Shown: positions 47,747 to 56,754, numbered from the stretch's first letter. The stretch is 64,000 bases of DNA from an uncultured Alphaproteobacteria bacterium (GCA_944392535.1 CALXWY010000002.1:1-64000); one strand, 5' to 3'. Numbers and translations: made by a program. Notes: generated by a model from the letters alone, not told the origin.

Positions 47747-48157
47747 TTATTTTGTCTTTTGCATTTTTTGCATAATACTGTCGCGAACGGCCATCTGTTT
47801 TATGTACGACAAACGTTTTCCATTTATATAATAAATCCGGGAACGTGCGCCATATTTATCCAGTATGTGAGCATTCCATATAAGTTTGCGCGAATCCAGG
47901 GCGGAATTAAAATTCAGCGTGTCGCCAACCTTGATAACATTATAATATTCCATAACATCTGGATATTTTTCATCAAATTGCATGATACGTACTTGGTTGT
48001 CGTGCGTCGCCGACGGTTTCAAATAACGAAATGCGATGTTGTTATCACCCTTGGCCACAACGACATATTCGGTTAAATCCACATAGGGCGCATTACATCC
48101 CATCAAAAATGGCACACCAGATGCAACCGTCATAAGTATTTTGTTTTTTACTTTCAT
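47747..48157 (-). CDS. Putative lipoprotein
   Basis: This 136-residue protein has a short hydrophobic leader ending FLMGC, a lipobox that would place Cys near residue 21 at the lipid-modified N-terminus. The rest is a small beta-rich domain (EYVVVAKGDNNIAFRYL; VIKVGDTLNFNSALD). No family is recognised. The ATG overlaps the era stop (ATGA), so it is coupled to era. Confidence 0.65.
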   Translation of the reverse strand: MKVKNKILMTVASGVPFLMGCNAPYVDLTEYVVVAKGDNNIAFRYLKPSATHDNQVRIMQFDEKYPDVMEYYNVIKVGDTLNFNSALDSRKLIWNAHILDKYGARSRIYYINGKRLSYIKQMAVRDSIMQKMQKTK

Positions 48158-49047
48158 TTTTTGAATTCTAATCCTTGGTCTTCGTAATTTTCAGATACAT
48201 CTTCCCAATTTGGTTCAACACGTACAAACAGATGCAGACGCGCATTTACACCCCATTGGTCTTGAATATCATGGCGGGCGGCGGTGCCGATTTTCTTTAA
48301 CTGTGCGCCCGCGCGCCCGATTACTATCTTTTTGTGCGCATCACTGCGCACAGCGATTTTTTGATATATATCCAGAACACCGTCGTCGTCAACATCCACT
48401 TGTTCTGTTACGACGTTGATGTGATACGGCAATTCTTGGTGAATATATTTATAAATCTTTTCACGCGTTAATTCCGCCAGATATAATTTATCCGGCACGT
48501 CTGTTGCGTCGTGCGCATCAAACAAGTATGGCCCCACCGGCATAACGTCCGCCAACGCGCGTAACATTTCATCCACACCGTCGTTTTTCAGCGCGGAAAT
48601 CATAAATATATCGCGCGGGTGCGCCAATTCATTTATTTCGGCGGTTAATGGCAATAATTCGGGCTTGGGTACGGAATCAACCTTGTTCAATGCAACAAAC
48701 AGATTTTTATGGTCGCGTATTTTTTCAACCAATCCGCGCACCGTATCGGTAATACCCTTTTGTGCATCAATCACCAACAATATGGCATCTGCATCAGATG
48801 TCGCATCCATTGCCGCGCCAACCATTGCCCGATCCAATCGGCGCGACGGACGAAAAATTCCGGGCGTATCAACAAATATCAATTGCCGATTACCCACCAT
48901 TTTAACCGCGCGCAGGTTTGTTCGTGTCGTTTGCACTTTGTGCGAAACGATGGATACTTTGCGTCCCATAATTTGATTAATCAGGGTGCTTTTCCCCGCG
49001 TTTGTTGGCCCAACAATGGCCACAAATCCAGAATATGTCTTTTCCAT
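48154..49047 (-). CDS. era: GTPase Era
   Basis: This 297-residue GTPase acts in 30S assembly and binds the 16S rRNA 3' end. The start at 49047 (MEKTYSGFVAIVGPTNAGKSTLINQI) gives the normal length. G-motifs: GPTNAGKS (G1), TTRTNLR (G2), DTPGI (G3), NKVD (G4), SAL (G5). The C-terminal KH domain has IVTEQ-like NVVTEQVDV and KKIVIGRAGAQLKKIGTAARHDIQ. It leads an operon running to 42580. Confidence 0.96.
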   Translation of the reverse strand: MEKTYSGFVAIVGPTNAGKSTLINQIMGRKVSIVSHKVQTTRTNLRAVKMVGNRQLIFVDTPGIFRPSRRLDRAMVGAAMDATSDADAILLVIDAQKGITDTVRGLVEKIRDHKNLFVALNKVDSVPKPELLPLTAEINELAHPRDIFMISALKNDGVDEMLRALADVMPVGPYLFDAHDATDVPDKLYLAELTREKIYKYIHQELPYHINVVTEQVDVDDDGVLDIYQKIAVRSDAHKKIVIGRAGAQLKKIGTAARHDIQDQWGVNARLHLFVRVEPNWEDVSENYEDQGLEFKK

Positions 49048-49090
49048 ACACGATACAATAGCACACCAAATGTAAAAGTGAATAAAAATC

Positions 49091-49118
49091 TTGCAAACGT
49101 GTGATTGTATTGTAGAAT
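49091..49118 (+). promoter_or_regulatory. Promoter of dcd
   Basis: TTGCAA (49091-49096), 16-nt spacer, TAGAAT (49113-49118); start site near 49125. The leader carries AAAGGA before ATG 49151. Confidence 0.55.
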
Positions 49119-49150
49119 CCACGACGGAGAGGCACCATAAAGGATTCATT

Positions 49151-49873
49151 ATGCAACTGACCGGGCCCGAAATTATGCGACGCATGCAAATGCCGAACCC
49201 CAGCAATCCACAAAACAAGCCTGATATAATTATTACACCATTTGATAAAAAATGCATGGGCAGTAACAGTTATGACCTGCATCTGGGGGATGTGTTGAAA
49301 GTGTATAAATCAACACTGCCGCATGGAATGCGACCGGCAATTGAATATCGCGGTGCCCCAGAATCACACAATATCCAAGACTGGTTTGAACACGTGGCGT
49401 ATTACATAGATTATATAAACAGTCCGTTAAAATACAATCCAATGAATCCACAGTATTTGTTGGATCCGTGCAGTGAAAAATCACATGAAACAATTGATAT
49501 TAAAATCCCAGAATCTGGGTTAATACTGTCACCAAATGTCGGATATTTGGGGCACACGGTTGAATATACTGAAACATATAATTTATTTCCGTACATTGAT
49601 GGAAAATCGTCTGTGGGGCGAAATTTTATACTGAATCACCACACGGCTGGACGTGGTGACGACGGATTTTGTGGTCAATGGACACTGGAAATCAAAACGC
49701 TGTATCCAACAGTCGTATATCCCAACATGCGCATTGGCCAAATTTATTACGAAGAATTTACCGGTGCACGCAAACCATACAATGAAAATCGTACCAGTCA
49801 CTATAACGGCCAAATGGGTCCGACGGCCGCAGCGATAATTCCAATTGAACGTATACTGGAAAAACAAAAATAA
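49151..49873 (+). CDS. dcd: dCTP deaminase-like protein
   Basis: This 240-residue protein of the dCTP deaminase/dUTPase fold shows MGSNSYDLHLGD near residue 38, YIDGKSSVGRNFILNHHTAGRGDDGFCGQWTLEI as the active-site strand-turn with catalytic Glu, and YPNMRIGQIYYEEF. It supplies dUTP for dTTP synthesis; thymidine kinase is also encoded in this window. It is longer than E. coli Dcd (193 aa) because of an insert around residues 60-110. Whether it is mono- or bifunctional cannot be told. Confidence 0.85.
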   Translation: MQLTGPEIMRRMQMPNPSNPQNKPDIIITPFDKKCMGSNSYDLHLGDVLKVYKSTLPHGMRPAIEYRGAPESHNIQDWFEHVAYYIDYINSPLKYNPMNPQYLLDPCSEKSHETIDIKIPESGLILSPNVGYLGHTVEYTETYNLFPYIDGKSSVGRNFILNHHTAGRGDDGFCGQWTLEIKTLYPTVVYPNMRIGQIYYEEFTGARKPYNENRTSHYNGQMGPTAAAIIPIERILEKQK

Positions 49874-49898
49874 AAAACGGCATTTCGCCGTTTTTTAT
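49874..49898. terminator. Bidirectional terminator between dcd and bamD
   Basis: AAAACGGC pairs with GCCGTTTT across ATTTC, with A and T tracts on the two sides. Confidence 0.85.
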
Positions 49899-50659
49899 TT
49901 TTCGGAACCAGATTCAAAGTCTGATGGACGCGAATCCAGTTTTTTTGTCCATTCGTTATCTGGGAAATTCAACCGCAGCATTTCCGCATATCCATACGCC
50001 TGTTCTGGCAATCCGATTGCCGTATAGCATTCTGTCAGGCGATACAACGCTTCGGGTGTCATGACGGTTTCTTGGGCATCGGTCACAACCGATTGCAAGC
50101 GCGCAATCGCACTGGGCCAATTTTGTTTCGCCATATCAGAACGTGCAGAATACATGATTTTGCCCGCGATATAATTTTTCAAAATCATGATTTTATTTTC
50201 GGCGTTCTTTGCATATTCAGATCGCGGAAAACGTTCCACCAGTTGTTGAAATTGTTGCAATGCGTATGCCGACATCCCCGGTTCGCGACGTACATCACTG
50301 ACCTGGCGATAATAGCACATTCCACGCAGGTACAACATATATGGCACATCACGATGACCCGGATGAAAACGCATAAATCGGTCAGCGGTTAAAATTGCCC
50401 CAGCAAAGTCACCATCCATATATTGTGAATATGCCGCCATGACCAACGCGTCTGCGGCCCATTGACTGGCCGGATATTGGGATTCCGCCTGTAAAAATTC
50501 TGTGGCGGCCGTTTCATAGTTTTCGTCATTAAATTCTGCATACGCAGATTCATAAATGTCCGCCAACGGACGATCGGCGACAATTTCGTTATCTGTGCCG
50601 GCGCACCCAGACAACAGCCCGATTATCGCCAGCGCAAAAAATATTTTTTTTGTGTGCAT
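49895..50659 (-). CDS. bamD: Outer-membrane assembly lipoprotein BamD
   Basis: This 254-residue protein has start 50659 with GGCAGGA upstream. The signal peptide ends in the lipobox LLSGC. Tetratricopeptide-like repeats follow (YESAYAEFNDENYETAATEFLQAESQYP; AQLMAAYSQY-like; GAILTADRFMRFHPGHRDVPYMLYLRGMCYY; ALQQFQQLVERFPRSEYAKNAENK). It partners with BamA in beta-barrel insertion. The longer upstream frame is antisense to murJ and is not coding. Confidence 0.93.
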   Translation of the reverse strand: MHTKKIFFALAIIGLLSGCAGTDNEIVADRPLADIYESAYAEFNDENYETAATEFLQAESQYPASQWAADALVMAAYSQYMDGDFAGAILTADRFMRFHPGHRDVPYMLYLRGMCYYRQVSDVRREPGMSAYALQQFQQLVERFPRSEYAKNAENKIMILKNYIAGKIMYSARSDMAKQNWPSAIARLQSVVTDAQETVMTPEALYRLTECYTAIGLPEQAYGYAEMLRLNFPDNEWTKKLDSRPSDFESGSEK

Positions 50660-50668
50660 ATTCCTGCC

Positions 50669-50698
50669 TTGATTTTGTTTTATATTCGTGAGTATAAT
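50669..50698 (+). promoter_or_regulatory. Promoter of murJ
   Basis: TTGATT (50669-50674), 18-nt spacer, TATAAT (50693-50698). The ATG at 50706 begins 7 nt later, so the transcript is likely leaderless. It overlaps the divergent bamD start region. Confidence 0.6.
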
Positions 50699-50705
50699 CC
50701 AAACC

Positions 50706-52166
50706 ATGAAACTAGGCAAACATATTTTCGGGGTCGGATTAATGACGGGCATCAGTCGCCTGTTTGGATTTATACGCGACCTGTTGGTGGCGCATGTTTT
50801 TGGCGCGGGGCGTCTGTCTGACGTATTTTTGGCGGCGTTCAAGTTACCTAATCTGTTCCGCGATTTATTGGGCGAAGGTGCACTGTCTTCTATATTCATC
50901 CCGATGTATACCAGCAAAAACAAAGACGAAAATTTTGCAAAGAATGTTTTTTCGTGGCTGATGGTCGTATTGCTGTTCATCACGATTCTGTTTGAAATAT
51001 TTATGCCACTGGTCGTATGGATTCTGGCGCCGGGCTTTGCCGATGACCCGGGTAAAATGGACCTGACGGTCATAATTTCGCGAATTATGTTCTGGTACGT
51101 TGTGTTTATATGTGGTTCTGCGTTTTTATCGGCAATATTAAATGCGTTTTCACGATTCTTGCTGGTTGCGTTCATGCCGGTGTTATTGAACGTTATGCTG
51201 ATATGTGTGCTGTTGGTGGCATCACTGTTTGCACCAGAAACAGTATTGTATATAATGGCGTTTACCGTCGTATTGGCCGGTGTTGTGCAATTTGCAATTC
51301 TGTGGCACAGAATACGTCGGAATCACTTTGGATTACGCCTGATTGTACCACGGTGGACCCCGGCAATTAAAAGCATGTTCAAACGGCTGGGTATCAGTAT
51401 TATTGGCAATGGATTTTATCAAATAACAATCATTATCGGGACATTGGTTGCCAGTTTCCAAAGTGGTGCCGTATCATGGTTGTATTATTCTGACCGTATG
51501 ATTCAATTTCCATTTGCACTGATTGGGTTGTCTGTTGGAACAGTGCTGATGTCATCCATTTCCAACGCAATGGCCGAAAAAAATATGCGCAGTGTGTATA
51601 TCCAACAAAACGCATCTATGCGTCAATCAATGATGCTGATTATACCGTGTGTTGTTGGGTTGTTTGTGATGGCTGAACCAATAATCCAGTACTTGTTTGA
51701 ATACGGCGCATGGACACACGAATCAACACATGCCGTTGCGTTGGCCATGATGATACAAGTATTCGCATTGCCCGCGATGATGATAAGTCAGATATACAGC
51801 AAAACGCTGTACGCCAGCCAAGATGTTCGTACCCCTGTAAAAACCAGCATAATTTCACTGGCGGTGGCAATTGCAATATATCTGGGGGCATTCCATTTTG
51901 TTGGATACTTGGCCATACCAATTGGCGTCGTGGTCAGTGGTTATTTGAAAAATTATCTGTTGATGCGTGCATGTCGCCGACGGAACTTGATACACACAGA
52001 ACGCCGCACGATAGTGGCCATTGCCGCATTCAGTGGGCTGGCCGTCATAATGGGCGTTGGATTGTGGATGGTGCCGGTCACAGGATTGCTGTCAATGCTG
52101 TTTACAATCGGCGGATTCGCAGTGATATATTTGCCATTGGCATATCTGATAAATAAAAAAATATAG
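50706..52166 (+). CDS. murJ: Lipid II flippase MurJ (MviN)
   Basis: This 486-residue MOP-superfamily flippase moves lipid II across the inner membrane. About 13-14 TM helices are visible. The N-terminal signature GLMTGISRLFGFIRDLLVAHVFGAGRLSDVFLAAFKLPNLFRDLLGEGALSSIFIPMY is intact, as is VSWLYYSDRMIQFPFALIGLSVGTV. The upstream GTG at 50688 is part of the promoter, so ATG 50706 is preferred. Confidence 0.95.
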   Translation: MKLGKHIFGVGLMTGISRLFGFIRDLLVAHVFGAGRLSDVFLAAFKLPNLFRDLLGEGALSSIFIPMYTSKNKDENFAKNVFSWLMVVLLFITILFEIFMPLVVWILAPGFADDPGKMDLTVIISRIMFWYVVFICGSAFLSAILNAFSRFLLVAFMPVLLNVMLICVLLVASLFAPETVLYIMAFTVVLAGVVQFAILWHRIRRNHFGLRLIVPRWTPAIKSMFKRLGISIIGNGFYQITIIIGTLVASFQSGAVSWLYYSDRMIQFPFALIGLSVGTVLMSSISNAMAEKNMRSVYIQQNASMRQSMMLIIPCVVGLFVMAEPIIQYLFEYGAWTHESTHAVALAMMIQVFALPAMMISQIYSKTLYASQDVRTPVKTSIISLAVAIAIYLGAFHFVGYLAIPIGVVVSGYLKNYLLMRACRRRNLIHTERRTIVAIAAFSGLAVIMGVGLWMVPVTGLLSMLFTIGGFAVIYLPLAYLINKKI

Positions 52167-52177
52167 TCAAAATAAAG

Positions 52178-52206
52178 TTGAAAGTGGCCTTTTTATATGA
52201 TAAAAT
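52178..52206 (+). promoter_or_regulatory. Promoter of rlpA
   Basis: TTGAAA (52178-52183), 17-nt spacer, TAAAAT (52201-52206). The leader then carries TAAGGAGT before ATG 52235. Confidence 0.7.
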
Positions 52207-52234
52207 GTACATCAAGAATGTAAGGAGTCCCACA

Positions 52235-53155
52235 ATGAAGAAAGTTTTATCTTTGGCCGTTCTGGCGGCGATTATGGCCGGCTGTACGGATTTAAGCACA
52301 ACAGATACCAGTTCTGTTAACGGATATGCTGCCGATGGATTTGGCGAAGAAACATTGGTAACATCTGATGAATCACTGAATAACACATACTTGTTGGCGC
52401 CAGCCCCAAAATATTATGTGGGCAGTGCGTACAAGGTTGAAGATGTCCAGTACATCCCCGTAGAAGATTTAACATACAACCAGACTGGTATTGCCGGAAT
52501 TATCCCCGCCGAACTGGACGGAACAAAAACCAGCAATGGCGAAGTGTTCAGTATGGACCAAATGGTCGCAACCAGCAAGACGTTGCCATTACCAACAATC
52601 GCACGCGTTACGAATTTGGACAATGGGCAATCTGTGGTTGTACGTGTAAATAACCGTGGACCATTTGTTAATACCCGTATCATGGATCTGTCCCCGGCGG
52701 CGGCCCAACGTATTGGCATGACGGGCCAAACCAAGGTCCAGGTCCAAGTAATGGCCGACGAATCAATTGCTGTTAAGAATGCAACAATTGGCACAACACC
52801 GGTCGCAACACAACCAACCCAGAATGTTGCACAACCGGTACAAACTGTTGAAACAACGGTTGTCACAACAACAACCGCACCTGGCGTTACAACAACTGCG
52901 CCGGCGGCCACCAGTGGCGAATACAGCGTTCAATTGGCGGCATTTTATGCCCAAGACAGCGCGGATGCATTGGCCAACAGAATGAGCAAGTATGGTAACG
53001 CCACCGTTGTTTACGAAGGCGATATGTATAAAGTACGAATTGTAAATCTGGACGCATCCCAGGCACGCAGTGTTATTGATGCCCTGCGCATGAACGAAGG
53101 GATGGCCCCGGGATTGCTGCGTAATGGCAAATGGATAAATCCAGACAGCATTTAA
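52235..53155 (+). CDS. rlpA: RlpA-like septal lipoprotein with SPOR domain
   Basis: This 306-residue protein has a signal peptide with lipobox IMAGC. The double-psi beta-barrel domain (GIAGIIPAELDGTKTSNGEVFSMDQMVATSKTLPLPT, VRVNNRGPFVNTRIMDLSPAAAQRIGM) is followed by a Thr/Pro/Val-rich linker of about 50 residues. A C-terminal SPOR domain (YSVQLAAFYAQDSADALANRM, VYEGDMYKVRIVNL) binds denuded glycan at the septum. RlpA cleaves or binds such strands during division. It is monocistronic. Confidence 0.92.
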   Translation: MKKVLSLAVLAAIMAGCTDLSTTDTSSVNGYAADGFGEETLVTSDESLNNTYLLAPAPKYYVGSAYKVEDVQYIPVEDLTYNQTGIAGIIPAELDGTKTSNGEVFSMDQMVATSKTLPLPTIARVTNLDNGQSVVVRVNNRGPFVNTRIMDLSPAAAQRIGMTGQTKVQVQVMADESIAVKNATIGTTPVATQPTQNVAQPVQTVETTVVTTTTAPGVTTTAPAATSGEYSVQLAAFYAQDSADALANRMSKYGNATVVYEGDMYKVRIVNLDASQARSVIDALRMNEGMAPGLLRNGKWINPDSI

Positions 53156-53161
53156 TAAGAA

Positions 53162-53190
53162 AAACGCCCCATTTGGGGCGTTTGTTTTTT
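53162..53190 (+). terminator. Terminator after rlpA
   Basis: ACGCCCC pairs with GGGGCGT across ATTT, followed by TTTGTTTTTT. Confidence 0.85.
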
Positions 53191-53202
53191 AGTATATGCC
53201 CC

Positions 53203-53472
53203 CTATTCTGTTAATGGACATACAGATTCATACACGTATGTGCCAAATTCATCTGTATATTCGGTGTTTAATGGTACAAACATCATACAATTCCCGGCGG
53301 GGCTTTCATCCAAACAACTGGTGACCGTACCGGCCATGACATATCCTGTCGGACATTCGGATGCAGAATCTGCCAATACGAAAGCATTATCAACCAATCA
53401 CATATATCCCGTCGGGCATGATGTTGATGGTTCGTTTGCATTAACTGTAAACGGAAATATAAACAGTAATAA
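53203..53472 (-). pseudogene. Broken secreted cysteine-rich protein (copy D)
   Basis: An open frame downstream of a TGA at 53398-53400 encodes SASECPTGYVMAGTVTSC..AGNCMMFVP....EFGTYVYESVCPL, the same C-terminal pattern as the cysteine-rich genes at 53548-53901 and 62144-63013. Upstream of the TGA the same frame encodes a signal-peptide-like LLLFIFPFTVNA and EPSTSCPTGYM, but no usual start codon exists before a further stop at 53475. The gene therefore lost its start and gained an internal stop. Confidence 0.6.
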
Positions 53473-53473
53473 T

Positions 53474-53507
53474 CAAAACACCCCGAAATATTCGGGGGCG
53501 TTTTTAT
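53474..53507. terminator. Terminator after cysteine-rich gene A
   Basis: CCCCGAA pairs with TTCGGGG across ATA, with T-rich tracts on both strands. Confidence 0.75.
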
Positions 53508-53547
53508 TTGTAAAGATTGGCACCATTATTAAACGAATTTTTTAACT

Positions 53548-53901
53548 TTACAAAGAATAGTAACACGTTCCAACATATTCGCCGACCCAAGTATTGTCTT
53601 CAAAATCTGTTCCACTTGCTATATAACACCCGATAATCGTCGCCGTTCCGTACGTTGACGTTGTTGGTTCGCCATTCGGACCCGCTGGGCATTTTGAACA
53701 ATTTGGATACAATCCATAATAACCAGCTGCACATTGTTGTGTCACTATACCACCGCTGGTACATGGCGCACAACAAGTGGGACCGATGCGCGCACACGTG
53801 CCGTCTGGGGCGGTACAATCTTCACACAGCGACACAGCCAGTCCATCTGAACAAACAAGCAACGATGCAAACGATAAAAATAATATATACGATTTTTTCA
53901 T
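53548..53901 (-). CDS. Secreted cysteine-rich protein, copy A
   Basis: This 117-residue protein starts at 53901 (AAAGGGAATGAA upstream). The signal peptide is MKKSYILFLSFASLLVCSDGLA. The mature part has about 13 Cys in EGF-like spacing: CEDCTAPDGTCARIGPTCCAPC, CAAGYYGLYPNCSKCPAG, and the closing GCYIASG...VGTCYY. The same closing pattern ends the 62144 gene. It is likely exported and disulfide-bonded, or surface-exposed. It is preceded by leader RNA A. Confidence 0.75.
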   Translation of the reverse strand: MKKSYILFLSFASLLVCSDGLAVSLCEDCTAPDGTCARIGPTCCAPCTSGGIVTQQCAAGYYGLYPNCSKCPAGPNGEPTTSTYGTATIIGCYIASGTDFEDNTWVGEYVGTCYYSL

Positions 53902-53927
53902 TTCATTCCCTTTTGATTTCAAGAAAC

Positions 53928-54149
53928 AAAAAAACACCAATCTGTTGGTGGTCGGGATGTTAGAAAAATCATATACCTTGATGATCCTGTGGCTTTTAAG
54001 GGCGCATGCCCTTTGTTGCATGAACCACAGCATTCCGACCAGACGTCGGGACACGACACAATATGTGTCATAACGTTAACGATGTGTTTCACACACCGAA
54101 GGTATAAGGGATTTTCTAAGTCCCGAACCCACAAACCATGCGGATTCAT
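53928..54149 (-). ncRNA. Leader RNA A: structured attenuator-like element
   Basis: TTGATA (54183-54178) and TGATAT (54160-54155) on the minus strand would start an RNA near 54148. The RNA folds as: hairpin GTCCCGAC/GTCGGA around 54036-54051; long-range helix GGTCGGAATG (54040-54031) with CATCCCGACC (53959-53950), one mismatch; inside it CTGTGG/CCACAG and AAGGGC/GCCCTT; then terminator CACCAA/TTGGTG with seven T. The terminator ends 26 nt before the gene A start. Sequence and fold match leader B. Confidence 0.6.
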
Positions 54150-54173
54150 TTTGAATATCACAGTCTTTTTATA

Positions 54174-54202
54174 TTGGTATCAATCAATTTTTTTACTATA
54201 AT
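54174..54202 (+). promoter_or_regulatory. Promoter of the Smr-domain gene
   Basis: TTGGTA (54174-54179), 17-nt spacer, TATAAT (54197-54202). The ATG at 54212 is 9 nt downstream with no Shine-Dalgarno sequence. It overlaps, back to back, the promoter of leader A. Confidence 0.65.
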
Positions 54203-54211
54203 CATTACGTA

Positions 54212-54589
54212 ATGAAACATTTAACCGATACAGATATTAAAAATATGCTTGGGGATGAATTCATTCCTGATAATGACGATGTGCGGCGCACTGTGCGTGG
54301 CGAATTGCACTTGGCGCGTCGTATACCCAAAACAACACATGTGCCCCAGCATCTGGTATTGGATCTGCATCATAATACCGAAGACCAGGCATGGGATAAA
54401 ATTATGCGCGTTGCCACATCCGGCGCACGCACCGCAACAATCATCACGGGGGCCAGTGGAATATTAAAAATAAAATTTCAACAATGGGCGCATGACAGTA
54501 TCTTGGCGCCATATATCGTGTCTGTCACACCAATTAATAACGGCAGTTTCGCAGTAAAATTCAAAAAGAAATTAAAATCCGATTTTTAA
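54212..54589 (+). CDS. Smr-domain protein
   Basis: This 125-residue protein has LVLDLHHNTEDQAWDKIMRVA (the LDLHG box with His in place of Gly), ATIITGASGILKIKFQQWA (TGxG-like) and VSVTPINNGSFAVKFKKK, which is the Smr (MutS2 C-terminal) fold. Smr proteins nick DNA or RNA, or in newer work rescue collided ribosomes. The N-terminal 40 residues are an acidic leader. It overlaps the convergent barrel gene by 18 nt. Confidence 0.8.
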   Translation: MKHLTDTDIKNMLGDEFIPDNDDVRRTVRGELHLARRIPKTTHVPQHLVLDLHHNTEDQAWDKIMRVATSGARTATIITGASGILKIKFQQWAHDSILAPYIVSVTPINNGSFAVKFKKKLKSDF

Positions 54590-55732
54590 TAATATACTGA
54601 CCGTGTGCGCCATATATTCACTGCGTGCATCAATACGGTAATTTATGCCTGCATTAAAATATGGACTGAAAAATGTTACACCAACCGCCCCGTCCAGCAT
54701 TGTACGATGCGGGGCATCAATCGGGATGGTATACGAATTTCCACCATTTAAGTTAACATGTACCCCCGGTGTGCCATTGCTGATGACATCATATCCGCCA
54801 CCAATGTGAATCGCCGGGCGTATAACAAAATCAGAACCAATAAAATCGTATCCAATGTCTATGCCGGCGCCGGCCGTCAGCATGTTGTACCACCATTTAT
54901 CAAATGACTGTAATACTGAATCAGTATATGCGTCTGTCATTATCCGCGAATATCGTATACCAATTTGTGGCACAATTGATATGTTGTTGCGCGCCAAGCG
55001 AATACCTGTATTAAATTGACCGGCGAAAAAATTCGTATCGTATGTGCCATTGTCGTTAACCAATGAAATTATTTTTTCAATTGCCCAACTGGTATGCCCA
55101 GCATTCAACCCAAAATTTATAAACAGCCCATTTTGCCCCAGGTATTCCCCAAATAACGTCAAACTGTTACCGACGGCATCAGAATAAACACGTGTATCAT
55201 GCGTATCTGTCATTGTGCGTGTGTATGCTGCACCGAACAGTAATCCATCTGTGACAAACATCTTGGCATTAATTGTAACCCCAGTATTACGTGTTTTGAA
55301 CGCAGAATTCATCCCAGAATCATATGTGGCAAACGAACCGAACACATGGCCGTCCAGCACCAGACGACGCGTATCATCACAACTGATATGGCCGGCAACA
55401 CATTCATCACGTCGTGCCAGCAACGGCATGCCAATGACAGAAAAAGATTGATCCAAATGATTATTTATTTCAAACAGCGCAACTGATGTACTGTTGAACC
55501 CCAGCGTTGATATGGCATCTGAAAATTCTGCGACATCCGTTGTTCGTGTTCCATGTACGTATGACGCGACATCTGAACTGGGGCTGATATAGCCTGAATC
55601 GCCCAACCATGCATTGGCAACATCGTCCAGATACTTGGCATCGCCAAATAATCCGCCAAACGAATAATTTGCCGGCGCGCCCCATGCGGCACCACAAAAT
55701 ATCAACATGCAAAATCGTAAAATATTTTTCAT
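54572..55732 (-). CDS. Autotransporter-type outer-membrane beta-barrel protein
   Basis: This 386-residue protein starts at 55732 with signal peptide MKNILRFCMLIFCGAAWGA. A passenger-like helical N-terminal part (about 100 residues) with one paired Cys loop (CVAGHISC) is followed by about 12 amphipathic beta strands: VFGSFATYDSG, GLLFGAAYTRTMTD, SLTLFGEYLGQNGLFINFGLNAGH, GQFNTGIRLARNNISIVPQIGIRYSRI. The protein ends in VSILLKIGF, with the terminal Phe recognised by BamA. It would sit in the outer membrane; no cleavage site or large passenger is seen. Confidence 0.85.
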   Translation of the reverse strand: MKNILRFCMLIFCGAAWGAPANYSFGGLFGDAKYLDDVANAWLGDSGYISPSSDVASYVHGTRTTDVAEFSDAISTLGFNSTSVALFEINNHLDQSFSVIGMPLLARRDECVAGHISCDDTRRLVLDGHVFGSFATYDSGMNSAFKTRNTGVTINAKMFVTDGLLFGAAYTRTMTDTHDTRVYSDAVGNSLTLFGEYLGQNGLFINFGLNAGHTSWAIEKIISLVNDNGTYDTNFFAGQFNTGIRLARNNISIVPQIGIRYSRIMTDAYTDSVLQSFDKWWYNMLTAGAGIDIGYDFIGSDFVIRPAIHIGGGYDVISNGTPGVHVNLNGGNSYTIPIDAPHRTMLDGAVGVTFFSPYFNAGINYRIDARSEYMAHTVSILLKIGF

Positions 55733-55797
55733 GACTCGCCCTGTTTTTTGTTTATAATATGTGCCACAAGGATAAATTTTAACAGGAACCATTTACT

Positions 55798-56736
55798 ATG
55801 AAGAAAGTCAAAACTGTATATGACCATATTCGCAGCAATAATATAAAAACAATTTTATTAGTTGTGCTGTTTCCGGTGCTGTTCATCGCACTGGTGTTCT
55901 TGTTCACGTGGATTGTTGCACCCGCAGAAACAGCGATAAATACCGCGATAAACGTCGCCATTCCAACGTTCATTGCGTGTGCAGTGTGGTTATTAATATC
56001 ATGGGCGTTTGGGGATTCTATGATGTTGCATTCGGCGCATGCACACGAAATTTTTGATACAGATGATGAAAATCGTGAAATATTTCGTGCCGTTGAAAAT
56101 GTCGCGATTGCGGCTGGGTTGCCGTGCCCACGTGTATATATCATTGACGACGATTCAATGAACGCATTTGCCACCGGACGCAGCCCACGCGATGCGTCTG
56201 TCGCACTGACACGTGGCATTATTAAAAAATTAAACAACCTGGAATTACAGGGCGTCATTGCGCATGAAATGGCCCACATCGGTAACCGCGATATTCGGCT
56301 GGATATGATGCTGATAACTGGGGTCGGTGTAACCGTATTTGCCGCAGACATGATATTGCGAATGGCAATGTTTGGCGGCGGTGGCGGCAATAATGAAAAT
56401 AACAAAAATAATACTGGGGCGATTTTACTGATGGTGTGGTTGGCGTTCACAGTATTTAACATGATTATAACACCGATATTACGTATGGCAATATCACGCA
56501 ATCGCGAATACGCCGCCGACGCAACTGGCGCACAAATTACACGAAATCCGCGCGCACTGGCATCGGCATTACGCAAAATAACCACTGATTCGCGCGTGGA
56601 ATGTTTGGATAAAGTAAAATCTATGGCCGCGGTATGCATCGCGTATCCGGGTGGTCCGCGCGAATTTACCAGTTCACTGATGGCAACACATCCACCTGTG
56701 GAAAAACGTATAGAACGCCTGGAATCAATGGCGTAA
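55798..56736 (+). CDS. htpX: Protease HtpX
   Basis: This 312-residue inner-membrane zinc protease of the M48 family helps remove misfolded membrane proteins. TM helices occupy about 17-40 and 52-70, two more follow the active site. The HExxH motif is VIAHEMAHIGNRDIRLD near residue 160, and the distal Glu is in NREYAADATGA. The Gly/Asn-rich loop GGGGGNNENNKNN lies between TM helices. An AGGAACC site precedes the start, and tdk follows after 18 nt. Confidence 0.94.
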   Translation: MKKVKTVYDHIRSNNIKTILLVVLFPVLFIALVFLFTWIVAPAETAINTAINVAIPTFIACAVWLLISWAFGDSMMLHSAHAHEIFDTDDENREIFRAVENVAIAAGLPCPRVYIIDDDSMNAFATGRSPRDASVALTRGIIKKLNNLELQGVIAHEMAHIGNRDIRLDMMLITGVGVTVFAADMILRMAMFGGGGGNNENNKNNTGAILLMVWLAFTVFNMIITPILRMAISRNREYAADATGAQITRNPRALASALRKITTDSRVECLDKVKSMAAVCIAYPGGPREFTSSLMATHPPVEKRIERLESMA

Positions 56737-56754
56737 GTAATCGGGGGTACGCAA

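Noticed and set aside
50660..51175. N-terminal extension of bamD
   Set aside because: It is antisense to murJ, lacks a start site, and the lipoprotein signal peptide at 50659 fixes the true start.
53398..53400. TGA read as tryptophan in copy D
   Set aside because: Several intact genes in the window end in TGA (for example hsdM and the 29605 gene), so the standard code applies.
53919..54161. Open frame of about 80 codons across leader A, similar in translation to the one across leader B
   Set aside because: Leader C has a stop in the equivalent frame, base changes between copies keep RNA pairing, and the frame runs through a terminator hairpin. The protein similarity is better explained by conserved RNA sequence, though a coding role for A and B is not fully excluded.
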